Source: Bretschneidera sinensis
Taxonomy: Eukaryota; Streptophyta; Magnoliopsida; Brassicales; Akaniaceae
Direction: 5' to 3'
DNA: 64,000 bases
NCBI GenBank assembly: GCA_023935145.1
Contig: CM043701.1
Span: 74,584,817 to 74,648,816 of the forward strand
Shown: positions 1 to 11,398 of the stretch, piece by piece
How the letters are laid out: every line of letters begins with the position of its first letter
Numbering within the stretch: position 1 is the first letter of the stretch
Translations under genes and position numbers: made by a program
Notes under the pieces: model-generated
The model's input: only the letters and a program-made list of their open reading frames with translations
The model's database searches: none
What the model was told of the DNA's origin: nothing

Positions 1-571
1 TTGATAAATCGAATTGTACTTGTCAAATACTTGGTATTTTTTTTCAAGTCATTTGATTATTATACTATTTGTATGGTAATACTTGCTATTGAACCTTATC
101 CATGATGCTAGCATGTCATCATCTTAAATTTTTTGAATTCTTTTGACACAACATGACTTCAGATCTTAAAGGAGAGGAAAAAAAGTGATAAATTAATGAA
201 TGCTCATCAAATAGTTTTCTACACTGTTGAAAATCTAACACTATAAAAAACTACACAATCACAATATCAAAAATAAAGAAAAACAAACATAAGAATTTTA
301 AACGTGGTTCGTCACACCTCTTTGCCGATGTCCACGGGTCAATTAGTAATCTACTTTTTTGTACTTTTGGATGGAGGAAAGTTGGGAAAACTCACTATAC
401 CATTCCTTTGCATTTTTTGGATGGAGGAAAGTTGATAAAACTCACTACAGAACATTTCACAATTCTTTTTGCGAAACTTAGTGAACACTCTCTCCAATCC
501 AACAACCCAAAACCCGGATACAAACAATGTTTACTCAACCCTTATATCCGTGTAAAACCCAATTTTACAAG

Positions 572-633
<62 letters not shown>

Positions 634-935
634 GTTACTTTACATCTAACCAACAATTCCTGCTTAAGAAATAGAGCAATGACTACCTTTCTTAATGCCC
701 GTATTTATAATATTCAATAACTTACCTACAAAGTTCTTGGACTTCAATTATTGCATGGTCAAACGCATAACTAAGTCTTGGTTACCAAAATGCATAGGTC
801 TTCACATCAAGTAACTATACTTACCTAAGTGTCTTGGGATCCATGCCAGAAGGTCGTTCTTCACACCGAGTTTCTTTGGATACCAAAAATTATGAACAAA
901 TAAAATCTAACAGTCAATTTGTCCAACCCTTAAGT
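1..935. other. Unclassified AT-rich DNA with TA microsatellite
   Basis: No coding region is supported here. A pure (TA)n microsatellite runs from about 573 to 629. A short segment near 300-345 (acgtggttcg, then tccacggg) resembles a dispersed plant repeat that I cannot name, and the phrase ttttggatggaggaaagttg occurs twice between 365 and 435. The right edge at about 936 abuts a truncated LTR of element A with no visible target duplication. Confidence 0.5.
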
Positions 936-1164
936 ACTAACGCTCGATCGTACCAGGGTCTGCGCTCGATCGCACTCTAGCCAGCAGCTGCTCCAAGATT
1001 TCCAGATTTCTTCCTTTAAGTGCCGAAAATGCTTCTTTTTTCTCTAAGACCCTACAAAAGCATGTGAAACACAGAGATGAGGTAAAATGGACTAAATTAA
1101 CATAAACTAGAACTTAACAAATGTAAATTAAGGGGCTTAAATATGAATATTTAAGCACTTATCA
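936..1164 (-). repeat. Element A 3' LTR, truncated (about 230 of 1317 bp)
   Basis: This matches the terminal part of the LTR at 6870-7099, including two copies of the gcgctcgatcg motif and the end ...cacttatca (TGATAAGTG on the element strand). Homology stops at about 936, so over 80 percent of the LTR is missing. Confidence 0.85.
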
Positions 1165-1178
1165 CACCCCCAAACTTA
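1165..1178 (-). other. Element A polypurine tract
   Basis: On the element strand this reads TAAGTTTGGGGGTG and directly precedes the LTR start TGATAAGTG. It is the expected primer for plus-strand DNA synthesis. Confidence 0.85.
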
Positions 1179-2744
1179 CATATTACTAGTGACTTAGCAA
1201 TACAAAACTAAAAACTAAAATGAAAAGAATAAAGACACACAGATAAATCCAATATTCATGGTGTCCACGAAGATTTAGGTATCACACAAAACTATGATGT
1301 GCATTCATGATCAAGCTTAACAAATACAAACGCATCTTTGCAATGAATAAGAGTTTTGAACGCAAATCACTTTCATGAGGCTGGTTAAGGCATCATAAGT
1401 CTGACTTAGTGTGTGGTGAATTAGCATATAAAAGATGAAGCTTCCAAATAACTCCAGTGTGTAGTGTTTCGGTGTCTTAACATTCATCGAGTTTCTTATT
1501 AGAATGAACAATAATAGCATAGTTTTGTCTCTTTCTTTTTCTTTTATTACGAGATTTTTTTTTGCCATGTTGAGTTCCCTTAAGTTTTCTAGTTGACCCA
1601 TGTAGCGAGTGTTTAGCCAATGACTCCCAAACCAGATGGTTTTAGGGCATTAGGTGTAAAGACACCTCTAAGGACTTACTAACTCGAGTCAAAAGGGCTA
1701 CGAAAGTAACTGGTCTTAATGCTGCCAAGCAAAATTCCCACCTTTTGACGTGAACACTCACTGCTTACTGAGGCAAGAGTTCCAGTTACTCAGTGGGAAG
1801 TTTATTTAATAATTATTATGAGCAATTTATTTTCTCTTTTTGAGCAATAAAATTTTTCGATTTTTCTATGCCAAGATGTTCTTCTAACAAGTCATCCGGT
1901 TCATAGTCAAGCCGAAGAAACATACATATTACAATTACATGTCATACCCCACACAATTACGTGCTAATGTGATCGTGTTAGTTTAGGCCAAACTTGTGAA
2001 TCCTTAAATGCCTAAAAGTAAATGATTAAGGTTTAAAACTTAATTATTAGCTCATATGTTCAAGGTTTTAAGCTCACTTATGAAGTCAAATCATATTGTT
2101 TTGTTTAGATCACCCAAAAATTTTAGAATAGTATGAACATGTATTTATCTTTTCAAGAATACTAAAAAAAACTGGGACAAAGTGTGTGAATGTGTCTCCC
2201 ATACTCCCAAACTTAAATTACACATTGTCTCCAATACGTGAATAACATGGAAAGATCTGACCTTGGAGATGAAAAACTAGCTGGGCCGGCATGGCTCATA
2301 GCACACCCCCAAACTTGAACGGATGCACACATCGTCCCTAAAAAAAGAAAAACTAACGTAATGCGGGAAAACAGAAAGTACTAAAAGTAAATAAATAACA
2401 GTAAATATGAAAGACAATAAAAATAAAAGGATAAGCTGTGGGGTGCCTCCCATGAGCGCTAAGTTTTACGTCTTCAGCTAGACGGGATACCCTCTCACCG
2501 CTGGTCTCCAGGTGGTGCAGTTGATGAGGTTTCGAGTGCGGGAGGTGGAGGTTGACAGTTTAGGCATCATGGCAAGTTGCTATCCAATGTGCGCTCGATC
2601 GCACTGTGAAGTGCGCTCGATCGTACTTGTGGCAGAGAGTGCGTACTCAGGGGCCTCAGTGCCACTGGCCTCAAGAGAGGCGCTTGAGCTACACGTTTAT
2701 CAAAGTCTGAATGGCTCAAGCGCTCTCTATAGCAGCTTCAAAGT
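1179..2744 (-). other. Element A 3' non-coding region with conserved hairpins
   Basis: There is no supported coding sequence in this 1.5-kb stretch between protease and PPT. Signals shared with other elements in the window are: a stem-loop segment at about 1741-1800; an 8-bp hairpin at 2220-2239 followed on the element strand by AATTTAAGTTTGGGAG, an internal PPT-like tract; another G-tract at about 2306-2320; the 45-nt two-hairpin motif at 2439-2483; and two copies of the gcgctcgatcg palindrome at about 2590-2632. The small open frames here are not supported as genes. Confidence 0.7.
2439..2483 (-). other. 45-nt conserved two-hairpin motif (copy in A)
   Basis: On the element strand the segment starts GTCTagctgaAGAC, continues GTAAAACTTAGCGCTCA and ends TGGGaggcacCCCA. 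Both end segments can form 4-bp stems. The same 45-nt block recurs without gaps in F2, G, D, B and F. Confidence 0.8.
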
Positions 2745-3701
2745 TTAGTCTTTTGGTAGGGAGTACTTAAAGTCCATTGCATGTGGCTCAGGTGCTCTTG
2801 TTGCTGCTGCATACTGGACAGTCTGGGGTGCTAAATCTTCATCTCTTGGTTGCACTGTAATTTTCGAGTGTGGTGTGACTTTGTGTCCATGTACCGTGAA
2901 TGTCTGATTTCTTGCAGGCAACTGCAGCAATTCCAAGTTTGGTGCCTGGAAAATAGATGAGAGAAAAGTAGTATTAGTATGCTCAAAAGTTTCAAATGGA
3001 GGAGTGAACTTACTTGGATGCTTTGGAGAGGCTTCAAGGAGGTGGACTGCTTCAATGATGTCATCTGTAATATCTTCAGATTCTGGCTTAGGAACCACAT
3101 TCGAACTTGTGAAGCTGTGGGTGAGAGTGGCCTCTAATGGGTCAGTGTGATGGACGTGAAAAATTTGCTCGACAACACTTTGCATCATACATTCATTAAA
3201 ACATTCATCATCATTATCATCTTGGGGTAATTTCAACGCATCAAATATCTTAAATTCTATTGTCTCACCGTTTATCATCATAGTCATACTTACAATACCC
3301 TTTTTCACATTAATTATTGTATCAGCAGTTCTCATAAATGGTCTTCCTAAGATGATGGGCAGAGCTAATGGCATAGGGCATTCTTCCATATCTAATACAA
3401 TGAAGTCAGCAGGCAAAATAAACTCACCTACCTTTACCAAGACATCCTCAAGTATACCTCTAGGTGTTTTGATGCTTCTATCTGCCAATTTCAAAGTGAT
3501 GGAGGTTGGTTGAAGCTCCCCTAAACCTGGCTTTTCAACTACTGTGTACGGTAGCAAATTGACACTTGCTCCTAAATCCAATAGTGCACACTGAAAAAAC
3601 TGGTCACCTATCCTGCAGGGAATGGTAAAACTACCCGGATCTTGTAGCTTTGGTGTTAGTTTTCTTAATAATACCGCACTTACCTCTTCAGTTAGAGCCA
3701 T
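2745..3701 (-). CDS. Element A aspartic protease domain, open over 318 codons
   Basis: This retrotransposon aspartic protease would cleave the Gag polyprotein in the virus-like particle. The catalytic motif LLDLGASVNLLPY lies near residues 41-53, followed by LADRSIKTPRGILEDVLVKV and the flap/C-lobe motif PIILGRPFM, an order typical of Athila-like proteases. The frame stays open past the protease through an acidic stretch (DDNDDE) to a tail containing FTVHGHK and ending DFKYSLPKD. The FTVHGHK segment may be a remnant of the integrase C-terminus, which would fit an internal deletion of RT to integrase. The first Met is only the first in the open frame. In the intact polyprotein the frame would continue from gag, and here the join is broken between 3701 and 3867. 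Confidence 0.85.
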   Translation of the reverse strand: MALTEEVSAVLLRKLTPKLQDPGSFTIPCRIGDQFFQCALLDLGASVNLLPYTVVEKPGLGELQPTSITLKLADRSIKTPRGILEDVLVKVGEFILPADFIVLDMEECPMPLALPIILGRPFMRTADTIINVKKGIVSMTMMINGETIEFKIFDALKLPQDDNDDECFNECMMQSVVEQIFHVHHTDPLEATLTHSFTSSNVVPKPESEDITDDIIEAVHLLEASPKHPSKFTPPFETFEHTNTTFLSSIFQAPNLELLQLPARNQTFTVHGHKVTPHSKITVQPRDEDLAPQTVQYAAATRAPEPHAMDFKYSLPKD

Positions 3702-3866
3702 TGTTTCATGCTCTTGAAACTTTCTTTTATTAGTGCAACAATCTTTTAAAAATTTAGCATAAGTAGGAATTTGTTATATTGCATCTAATAAAGGAATGTT
3801 AATTTCTACTTTTCTCAAAGTTTCAAAAATATCAAACAATTTATCTTTCTTTGGCTTTACTAGCCT

Positions 3867-5420
3867 TTAAGGGAAGGGTGGTGCATTCCACTTCTCCATT
3901 TTACTTACCTTGGATGTGGATGGCTTAGCAGGAGAAGCTTGTGCTGGCTCATTAACTTCTATGACCTTACCATTTCTGAGAGTTGTCACAGCATTTAGTT
4001 GTCGATGTCCTCTCTGATTAGGTATTGGTTGGGCAGGAAGCTTACCTTGCTTCTTTGCACTTAACTCTTTAGCCATTTGCCCCATTTGAACTTCTAGTCT
4101 TTGGATTGTTTGCTCGTGCTTTGCAATTTTTTTGTCTTTGCTCAGTTTGAATTTGCCTTCCGTTTGCCATAAATTGTTCTTGTGACGTTATCAATTGCCT
4201 TACCATACTCTCTAGGTCACTTGTCTTTGACTCTTGAACTGGTTGGGCTGCTTGGTGGAAGTTCCTTTGTTGCCCTTGAAGGTTCAGGGCATTGTGATTG
4301 TTACTCTATGAGAGGTTGGGGTGGTTTCGCCATCCAGGATTGTAGGTATTTGCATATGCACTGTTTGGTCCCACATAGTTCACTTGCTCGGGATCTGTAG
4401 ATGAATATAAATGGCAAGTCTTAGTAGTGTGATCAAATTGAGAACATAAAGCACATACCTGGCGTTGTGTGGCTTGTGGACTCGGTGAGACGTTCTGATC
4501 AGTCATAGCTTTTACAAGCATATCTAGCTTCCTCTCCATAGCGGCTATCTGAGTTGGAATTCCACCAATTAAGTTAACTTCATACATGCCCTTGCTTTTT
4601 ACTCCTTGTCTCCCTCTGGATGAGAATTGTGGGGAGTGCTCACTCAATGCCTCAAACAGCTCCATGGCTTCTTCACTGCTTTTCTCCATCAGAACACCTC
4701 CACAACTTGAATCAACAATACCTTTATTAATGTCATTTACACCTTCATAAAAGGCTAGTATCAGCTCATCTTGAGGTAGGTTGTGATGTGGACATTTGTG
4801 AAGAAGCTCATTAAAGTGTCCCCATGCCTCAAAGAAAAGGTCTTCATGCCTTTGTTGGAAAGATTGAATCTCCTTCCTCATTTGTCTCGTCTTTTGAGCT
4901 GGGAAGAACTTTCTTAGGAACTTGTTGGCCAACTCTTCTTAAGTGTGGATCGAAACTGCAGGCAATGAATTGTACCATAGTTTAGCATTATCTTTTAAAG
5001 AAAAAGGGAAAAGAATTAACCAGATTCCTTCTTGGTCTAGGCCCTAGATATACTGGAATTTGCAAAGATCAAAGAACTCTCGAAGGTGCAAATGTGGATC
5101 CTTATTAGGTGTACCCCTAAAGTGAGTAAGTGCACTGAGTATCTGCGGAGATATGTAATAATTTCTTTCCACCTCAGGTTGATATGCAATACACAATGGC
5201 TGGTCAATGTTCCTTGGGATGAAGGATTGCTTCATCGGTCTTCGCTTAGGTGGTTGCTAGTTTTCTAGCTGATCTGCCATTGATGTTTCTTCATCAAATC
5301 CTTCTTCTACCTCTTTAGAATTGTCTCTAAACCTTTGTCGAATCGTTCGCTCAAGCTCGGTATCAAGGGGAAAGAAAGTTGGATGCCTGGAACGAAGGCC
5401 TTACATGAATTAGTAAAAGC
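3867..5420 (-). pseudogene. Element A gag, broken
   Basis: This is the Athila-like capsid/nucleocapsid precursor, readable on the minus strand in three pieces: the N-terminal part (5235-5044, with SALTHFRGTPNKDPHLHLREF), the retrotransposon Gag core (4932-4306, with KFLRKFFPAQKTRQMRKEI and FFEAWGHFNELLHKCPHH) and the C-terminal part (4085-3867). A CCHC zinc knuckle is intact (CALCSQFDHTTKTC, spacing C-x2-C-x4-H-x4-C). Stops and frame changes separate the pieces, so no full Gag can be made. The first roughly 60 codons, upstream to about 5420, match the equivalent region of element B but are not open. Confidence 0.85.
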
Positions 5421-5758
5421 AGCTTCAGTGCAGCAGTTCAGCACTGCTGCTCGGGTAGTTTTTGCCTTACATGCGCTCGATCGCACAAAAGAGTGCGCTC
5501 GATCGCAGCAATGCACTCGATCGTACTTGAGGAATGCGCTCGATCGCAGTGCACAGATCACTCTGCTGCTGTACCTAAAACAAAACAGAACAGAAAAGAA
5601 GAAATAAATTAAGGTTTTGATGAAATAAAATAAAACTGAACAAAAAACAGAAACTTAGAATTTTTTTTAGATTTTTGATAAAAATAAAACAATAAGACAG
5701 AATAAAACAAAATAAAATAAAACTAATAAAAATAATTCTAAAAAGAAATTTAGCGCAA
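5421..5758 (-). other. Element A leader between PBS and gag
   Basis: This is the non-coding leader. It carries four copies of the gcgctcgatcg-type palindrome between about 5470 and 5548, a motif otherwise found in the LTR upstream of the promoter. The rest is A-rich and featureless. Confidence 0.65.
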
Positions 5759-5776
5759 TCCCCGGCAACGGCGCCA
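5759..5776 (-). other. Element A primer-binding site, tRNA-Asp
   Basis: On the element strand this reads TGGCGCCGTTGCCGGGGA, an exact 18-nt complement of the 3' end of plant tRNA-Asp(GTC) including CCA. It lies 6 nt from the LTR end. Confidence 0.9.
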
Positions 5777-5782
5777 AAAACT

Positions 5783-7099
5783 TGTTGTGCGATTATTTAC
5801 CCAAATAAATAAGCAAATAATCGTACTTGTTTTACTTGCAAGTGCACAAGGTCAACTTAGTAGTATAATGTGCGAATGCAAGATCATCTCCACAGGGATC
5901 GGTAAATTTAACTTTAGAACTAGTTTCGAAATAATGAAATAAAAATAAGAGAAATAAATATTGAGTTGAAATAATATAGAGAAAGGCGTAGGGACTTGAT
6001 ATCCACCACTAATCATGCTACCCCAACACAACAGTATGCCAATACTTTACCCATGTCATGAATACCTAATGTTTGTCAACCTAAGGGCATGGTATCTACT
6101 CCTTAAGCTATTGATTTCCCTAAGCAACGAGTTAGGCATGGTATCTACTAACTCTTTTCTTTCTTAAGGGATTCAGTATGGTGTATACTGAGTTGTTCTT
6201 TAAGAGAGCATAAGATCTATGGAAATTGACAAGCACACGATACCTAGGGCATGGTATCTACTCCCAGTTTCCAATGTTTATTAACTCAAAAATTCGGTGT
6301 GGATATTTTTTGTTACTATTGTTGAACCCAGGACTCGATCATCTAAATTGATTCAACTAACCAATCCATACCACATGCATACGTTGATCAGACACACACA
6401 TATGAGGAATTTAATAAAAACAGGTATTAATCAAGTTAAGCAACACAACATGAATATCGCAAAGGCACGAATACTGAATTATTGGTTAAACATAATTAGG
6501 GCTTCAACCAAGCCCTTACTAGGGTTTAGTTACACATGGTTGTGATGCTAAACATATTCATAAAATAAAAATAAAGGGAAAAGAATAAACCCGAGAGAAG
6601 AGTCGTCAATTCCTCTCCAAAGCTTACAATTCCAAAGAAAATTCCAAGGTCCTCCCTCAATATGTGTTTTTACAAGTGTATTTATAGGGGTTTAATAACC
6701 CTAGAAGACTCTGGAAACCCTAAACTTCCTAAAACACAAAACCTCTCCTATTTCCAAAATAGGGTTTTGTCGTTTTACTGTTCACGCCCGTACATGTGCG
6801 CTCGATCGTATATGTGTTGCGCTCGATCGTAATGATGCACTTGAGCCTTCTTAGTGTGCGCACGAGCGCTGGTGCGCTCGATCGTATCAGGGCATGCGCT
6901 CGATCGCACTCTAGCCAGCAGCTGCTCCAGGATTTCCAGATTTCTTCCTTTAAGTGCCAAAAATGCTTCTTTTTTTCTCTAAGACCCTACAAAAGCATGT
7001 GAAACACAGAGATGAGGTAAAATGGATTAAATGAACATAAACTAGGACTTAACAAATGTAAATTAAGAGGTTTAAATATGAATATTTAAGCACCTATCA
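5783..7099 (-). repeat. Element A 5' LTR (1317 bp)
   Basis: The LTR runs from TGATAGGTGC to ...GCACAACA on the element strand. A TATA box (CCTATAAATA) lies at about 6680-6690. Upstream of it on the element strand, at about 6796-6908, are four copies of the TGCGCTCGATCGYA palindrome-like motif. The 3' half is close to the solo LTR at 9796 and the LTR of element B. Confidence 0.88.
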
Positions 7100-7343
7100 A
7101 TAGGGCTACGTACTGCTAGAAGTTTCTTATTATCAACTTCACAAATCTCTCGTTACAATGTGCACTTAATACATAGAGAGTATTTATAAGCAACTTATGA
7201 TGCCCAAGCCCAAACTATCAAGCAAAAAACTAGGCCCAACTCATGTACATGGCCTGAAAGTTTTGGGGGTGTTGCCCTCAAGCCCCCGTGGTCGTCGAGG
7301 TTCTACAGATCTGGACCTGTTGAAGTATACACCAACACTAACA
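7100..7343 (-). repeat. Copia LTR fragment (COP1 family), split by element A
   Basis: On the minus strand it begins TGTTAGTGTTGGTG and closely matches the COP1 LTR (9778-9795 plus 11003-11281), including a TATA-like TTATAAATACTC. It stops where element A begins, so A inserted into this LTR. The remainder is not found left of element A. Confidence 0.8.
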
Positions 7344-8307
7344 AACCCAATCTAAGTACCCTCAAGTTTAAATCGGGTATTCTATACTTCTTAATCAAAT
7401 TTTTAGCTTAATCCCAATTGTAACTCTATTTCTCTTAATGATATTTATTCTTTTATAACTTTTCAAGATTACATATCTGGAAGAACTATTGCCTATAAGT
7501 TACCTATGGATGATGATCAAAAGAAGAAAATAAAGGCAAATGAGAAGTGTTAGCAAATTATAAAGGAAAGTCAGAATCAAAGGGTAATGGACTCTTAAAG
7601 AGGATAGGCATAAGTTTTTATATTTTCTTTTACAAACTAACAAATGTTTATTTATAAATTTTATTTTACTCGTTTTAGTGGTTTCTTATGTTTGGTAAAA
7701 TATAATTATTTCAAGTTTTAATTAATTTAATAATATAAATCTGTATTTTTAGGCTGTTAGTGTAGTTGGTTGCAAAACATTGAATAAAAAGATGGAATCA
7801 TGAATTCTATACCCTACAAAGCATTCACCTAATCTTAATTGCTAAGTGAAATGCGTGAAAATGAGATAAAGATGAGAATTGCCACACCAAGTTGTGAGGA
7901 TTAGATTAGTGTTTTATTAAAAGAATATTTGCATTATGTTACCTTTATTTTGAGCTCAAGGTAGACTCTTGAGAAATTGCAGAGAATCCAAAAGGTAAAA
8001 GAAGAGAAATTTGAGTAATCTATTTATTGATAGCTCTCTCATTCAATAGAGTGTTAGTTATACTCTCATACAATGACAACTCATGGCTCCTTTAATCGAG
8101 AGTTAGTTATACTCTCATACAATGCCAGCTCATGATTGCAAGCCCAGAAATTCATGTAACAAACTGACAGACTCTTCTGACTCAGATTTTAAAAAATTAG
8201 CTAAGCAACTAACCATCCGTCGACAACTACATCTAATACAAGTAATTAAGCTAACTGTTATTTAACTAATTCTTTTTTGGTGCTTTCTAGTTCTAAAAAT
8301 CTTTGAG
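7344..8307. other. Unassigned region, possible LTR of the chromovirus relic
   Basis: No gene is supported. A 49-bp tandem duplication (unit containing gttagttatactctcat) occupies about 8050-8130. Its position beyond the C-terminal end of the chromovirus pol relic would fit a decayed 3' LTR, but I cannot define its borders. Confidence 0.35.
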
Positions 8308-9777
8308 TTATGTTGAAGTTCTTATACTCCTTGTGCTTTTTCTTAAGGTTGAGGCTGCTGTATCAGTACCTACTATATCAGTTCCTGCAACTAAGTTATT
8401 GAACCTTTCCTCTAGTCCAACTTCTTCAATTCCAACTTCAACTTCCATTTGACCTTTTGCTTTTGTTCTTGTTTCCTTAGTTTCATCAATTTCTTCTTGA
8501 GTTCCAGCTTCTTCAAAAAATGTTATAAGATTTCCTGCCACTTTTGAAGACACCTTGTACTCAAGGTAGTGGCATTGCTACATTAGCACAGTGTTGCCTT
8601 TCTAAGAAGCTTCTTCTAGTGGGAGTCCCTGCCACTGGATTAAGTATTCTTGTTGCCTCTGATTCTATTTAAGAGTAGTTCTTTCACCAACAATGGCCAA
8701 TGGAATGTATATAAGATGTTTGTTAAAGCTAGGAGGGGGTAGGGTGAAGGCAGAATCAAATGAATGAGGTTCCTCTCGGAATGGTTTGAAATTGGAAACA
8801 TTAAAAACTGGATAAATTTTGGACTGGTTATGAAGCTTAAGTTTTTAAGCTACTAATTAATTCTTTTGATATTTTCAAAGGGGATAAAGTACTTCTTATT
8901 TAGTTTGTGGTAGGATCTATCAGGTACTGAAGATTGACTGTAGAGCTGCAGCTTCACAAAGACCAGATCTCTCGCTTCAAACTCAATCTCAGTTATATGT
9001 TTGTCAGTGTTGAACTTCATCTTGAGTTGTGTAGCTTGAAGATTCTCTTTAACTTGTTGTAATACTTCAGTGCTTGTCATTAAGTCTTGCTCAAGAGCTG
9101 CCAATTTAGTTTGACCTCTACAATACACTAGAATAGTAGGAGGAGGCCTGCCAAAAACTATTTGAAAAGGAGACAACCTAGTAGATGAGTGTTGAACTAT
9201 GTTGTAATGGAATTCAGCCCAACATAAAAACTTGTACAATTGCTTAGGATTGTCAGCAACATAGCATCTTAGATATTACTCAAGATATTTGGTAAGGACC
9301 TCTGTTTTGCCATCTGTTTGGGGTGATAAGCTAAACTTATGTTCAACTCAATACCTTGCAGAAAGAATAGTTAAGTCCAGAACTGACTCATGAAAATAGG
9401 ATCCTTATCACTTACTATAGATATAGGAAATCCATGAGATTTTCACACTAGATTGACAAATAAATTAGCCGCTTTAGAGGCTTTGAAATGTTTTGGTAAG
9501 CATCCAAAGTGAGCAAATTTAGAAAACCTGTCAATAATCACTCTAATGACAGTATATCCATGATCAAATGGAAGATTAGTGATGAAATCCATAGAGATAT
9601 CTGCCCAAACTTGCTTAGGTATTGGTAGAGGTTATAAAAGTCCATAAGGAGCAGCATTAGGGGACTTGGATTCTTGTCAAATAAGGAACTTTTGAACATA
9701 GGCATTAACATCTTTTCTAATTTCCCTCTAGTAAAAATTGCTTAATATCCTGGCATAAGTTCTGTAAACCCCATCAT
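8308..9777 (-). pseudogene. Chromovirus pol relic: integrase core, C-terminal domain, chromodomain
   Basis: On the minus strand, from right to left, Ty3/gypsy integrase pieces can be read with many interruptions. A core segment containing the SMDFI and VSDKDPIF motifs lies near 9600 and 9400. The segment after the catalytic Glu, WAEFHYN...RLSPFQIVFGRPPP, is open at 9239-8853. A chromodomain fragment, LIQWQGLPLEEAS, lies near 8643-8604, and a stop codon sits where the conserved Trp is expected. The tail 8553-8308 is low-complexity and acidic. The domain order is that of a chromovirus. The relic is cut at 9778 by the copia 5' LTR, and its upstream half (RT, protease, gag) is not in the window. 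Confidence 0.8.
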
Positions 9778-11358
9778 TGTAAGAGTTGGTGCATATGTTG
9801 TGCATAAATCTACCTAAATTAATAAGCAAATATTTGAACAGTTTTACTTGCAAGTGCACAAGGTCAACATAGCAGTATAGTGTGCAAAAGCGAGATCATC
9901 TCCATAGAGATTGGTAAATGTTGTTTTAGAATTAGTTTCGTTATATAATATGATAGAAATAATAATTGAGTTTGAATTAATAATGATAAAAGTGTAGGGC
10001 TTTGATATCCACCTCTAATCATATTTCCCAATAAAACAGTGTGCCAATGCTATAGTCACATTATGAATACCTAATGTTGTCAACCTAAGGGCATGGTGTA
10101 CACTCCTTAAGCTATTGATTTCCCTAAGCAACAAGTTAGACATGGTGTATACTCTAACTCTTTTCTTTCTTAAAGGATTCAGCATGGTGTATACTAAGTT
10201 GTTCTTTAAGAGAGCTTAATATCTGTGGAAATCGACAAACACACGAGACCTAGGGCATGTTATATACTCCCAGTTTTCCATGTTGATTAACTCAAGAATC
10301 TGGCATGGATTTCTTTTGTTACTATTGTTAAACCCAGGACTCGATCATCCAAATTGATCTAACTAACTAGTCCATACCACATGCATATGTTGTTCAGGCA
10401 AACACATATGAGGAATTCAATAAAACAGGCATTAATTAAGTTAAGCATCACAACACAGCTATCGCAAAGGCAACAATATTCATATATAGAAAAACATAAT
10501 CAAGGCTTCAATCGAGCCCTACAAAAAGTTTAGTTACATATGAGTTTGATGTTAAAAATCTTCATAAAACAAAATAAAGAAAAAAAGAAACCCAGAAATA
10601 CTTCCTAGACGAGTTGTCAATTCGTCTCCAAAATCTCTCTCTCCGGGAAATTCTCTTCTTTCTGTGTTTACAAACCTATTTATAAGGTTTAGGGACATCT
10701 GGAAACCCTAACTCGTAAAAAAAAACCCTATTCCTACTTTCCAAAACAGATTCTATTGCTTTACTATTCTCTACTGTGCATGTGCGCGCGAGCACAGGTG
10801 CGCTCGATCGCAGGGCATTGTGGTCAATTGTACAAAGCAGCTACCAATTTTCCAGATTCATTCTTTAAGCCAGATATTGCTCCATTTTCTTCAAAAACCT
10901 TGAAAACACAGAAAAGACATAAAATAGCATGAAATAACACAACTAGGAGTCTTAACAAATGTAAATTAAGAGGCTTAAATACGAATATTTAAGCACTTAT
11001 CAGCATACTTCATGAGACCATATCTGTAGAACTCCAAACGAACACGAAGTCCCACTCCCCGAAACTTTTGGGCCATGTACATGAGTTGGGCCTATTTTTT
11101 GCTTGGCGGTTTGGGCCCATGAAGAGCTATAGTTTTGCAGTAGAATGGAAACCTAATTAGACCCTAATTAGGATATCTTAAGTTGCATATAAATACTCTT
11201 TATGTACTAAGCATACATTGAAACTGAGAGATTTGTGAGGTTGATAATAAGAAACTTCTAGCAGGACATAGCCCTATTCTTGGGTAAACCTGAGTAAATC
11301 TTGTCTTTTTTTCTTTCTGTTTATAATTTGCATGATTAACAGGTCCCAAACCGTTTAA
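9778..11358 (+). repeat. COP1 5' LTR, interrupted by a solo LTR
   Basis: The LTR starts TGTAAGAGTTGGTGCATA, resumes after the insertion at 11003, and ends just before the PBS at about 11358. Without the insertion it is about 370 bp. A TATA box (CATATAAATACTC) lies near 11185. The 3' LTR counterpart starts at 26351. The 3' boundary is approximate because no clear CA end is visible. Confidence 0.8.
9796..11002 (-). repeat. A-family solo LTR (1207 bp) with perfect TSD
   Basis: This complete LTR is bounded by TGTTGTGC and CTTATCA on the plus strand and matches the 5' LTR of element A over its length. It is flanked by the direct repeat GCATA (9791-9795 and 11003-11007). No PBS, PPT or internal sequence is present. 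It therefore arose by LTR-LTR recombination of a full element inserted in the COP1 5' LTR. One TGCGCTCGATCGCA motif lies near 10799. Confidence 0.93.
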
Positions 11359-11359
11359 T

Positions 11360-11372
11360 TGGTATTAGAGCC
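11360..11372 (+). other. COP1 primer-binding site, initiator tRNA-Met
   Basis: TGGTATTAGAGCC differs at one position from the usual copia PBS TGGTATCAGAGCC, which is complementary to the 3' end of initiator tRNA-Met. Confidence 0.85.
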
Positions 11373-11398
11373 TTGTGTTCGAGGATTAACGATCATTG

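Larger units (their letters stand above)
936..7099 (-). mobile_element. Element A: Athila-like Ty3/gypsy gag-protease element, 3' LTR truncated
   Basis: Read on the minus strand the order is: 5' LTR (7099-5783), tRNA-Asp primer-binding site (5776-5759), gag (about 5420-3867), aspartic protease (3701-2745), long non-coding 3' region, polypurine tract (1178-1165) and the remains of the 3' LTR (1164-936). RT, RNase H and integrase core are absent, so the element could only have moved with enzymes supplied in trans. The 5' LTR edge lies inside a copia LTR fragment (7100-7343). The other insertion junction is lost with the missing part of the 3' LTR, so no TSD can be shown. The family is the same as the solo LTR at 9796 and element B. 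Confidence 0.85.

Noticed and set aside
408..674. 88-codon open frame with a long Tyr-Ile repeat
   Set aside because: It is the translation of the TA microsatellite. No codon-use or homology support.
1179..2744. Envelope-like gene in the long 3' regions of Athila-like elements
   Set aside because: Some Athila elements have such a frame, but no long frame, signal peptide or membrane pattern is visible here.
5758..5778. tRNA-Asp gene fragment
   Set aside because: Only the 18-nt complement of the tRNA 3' end is present, next to an LTR. It is the primer-binding site.
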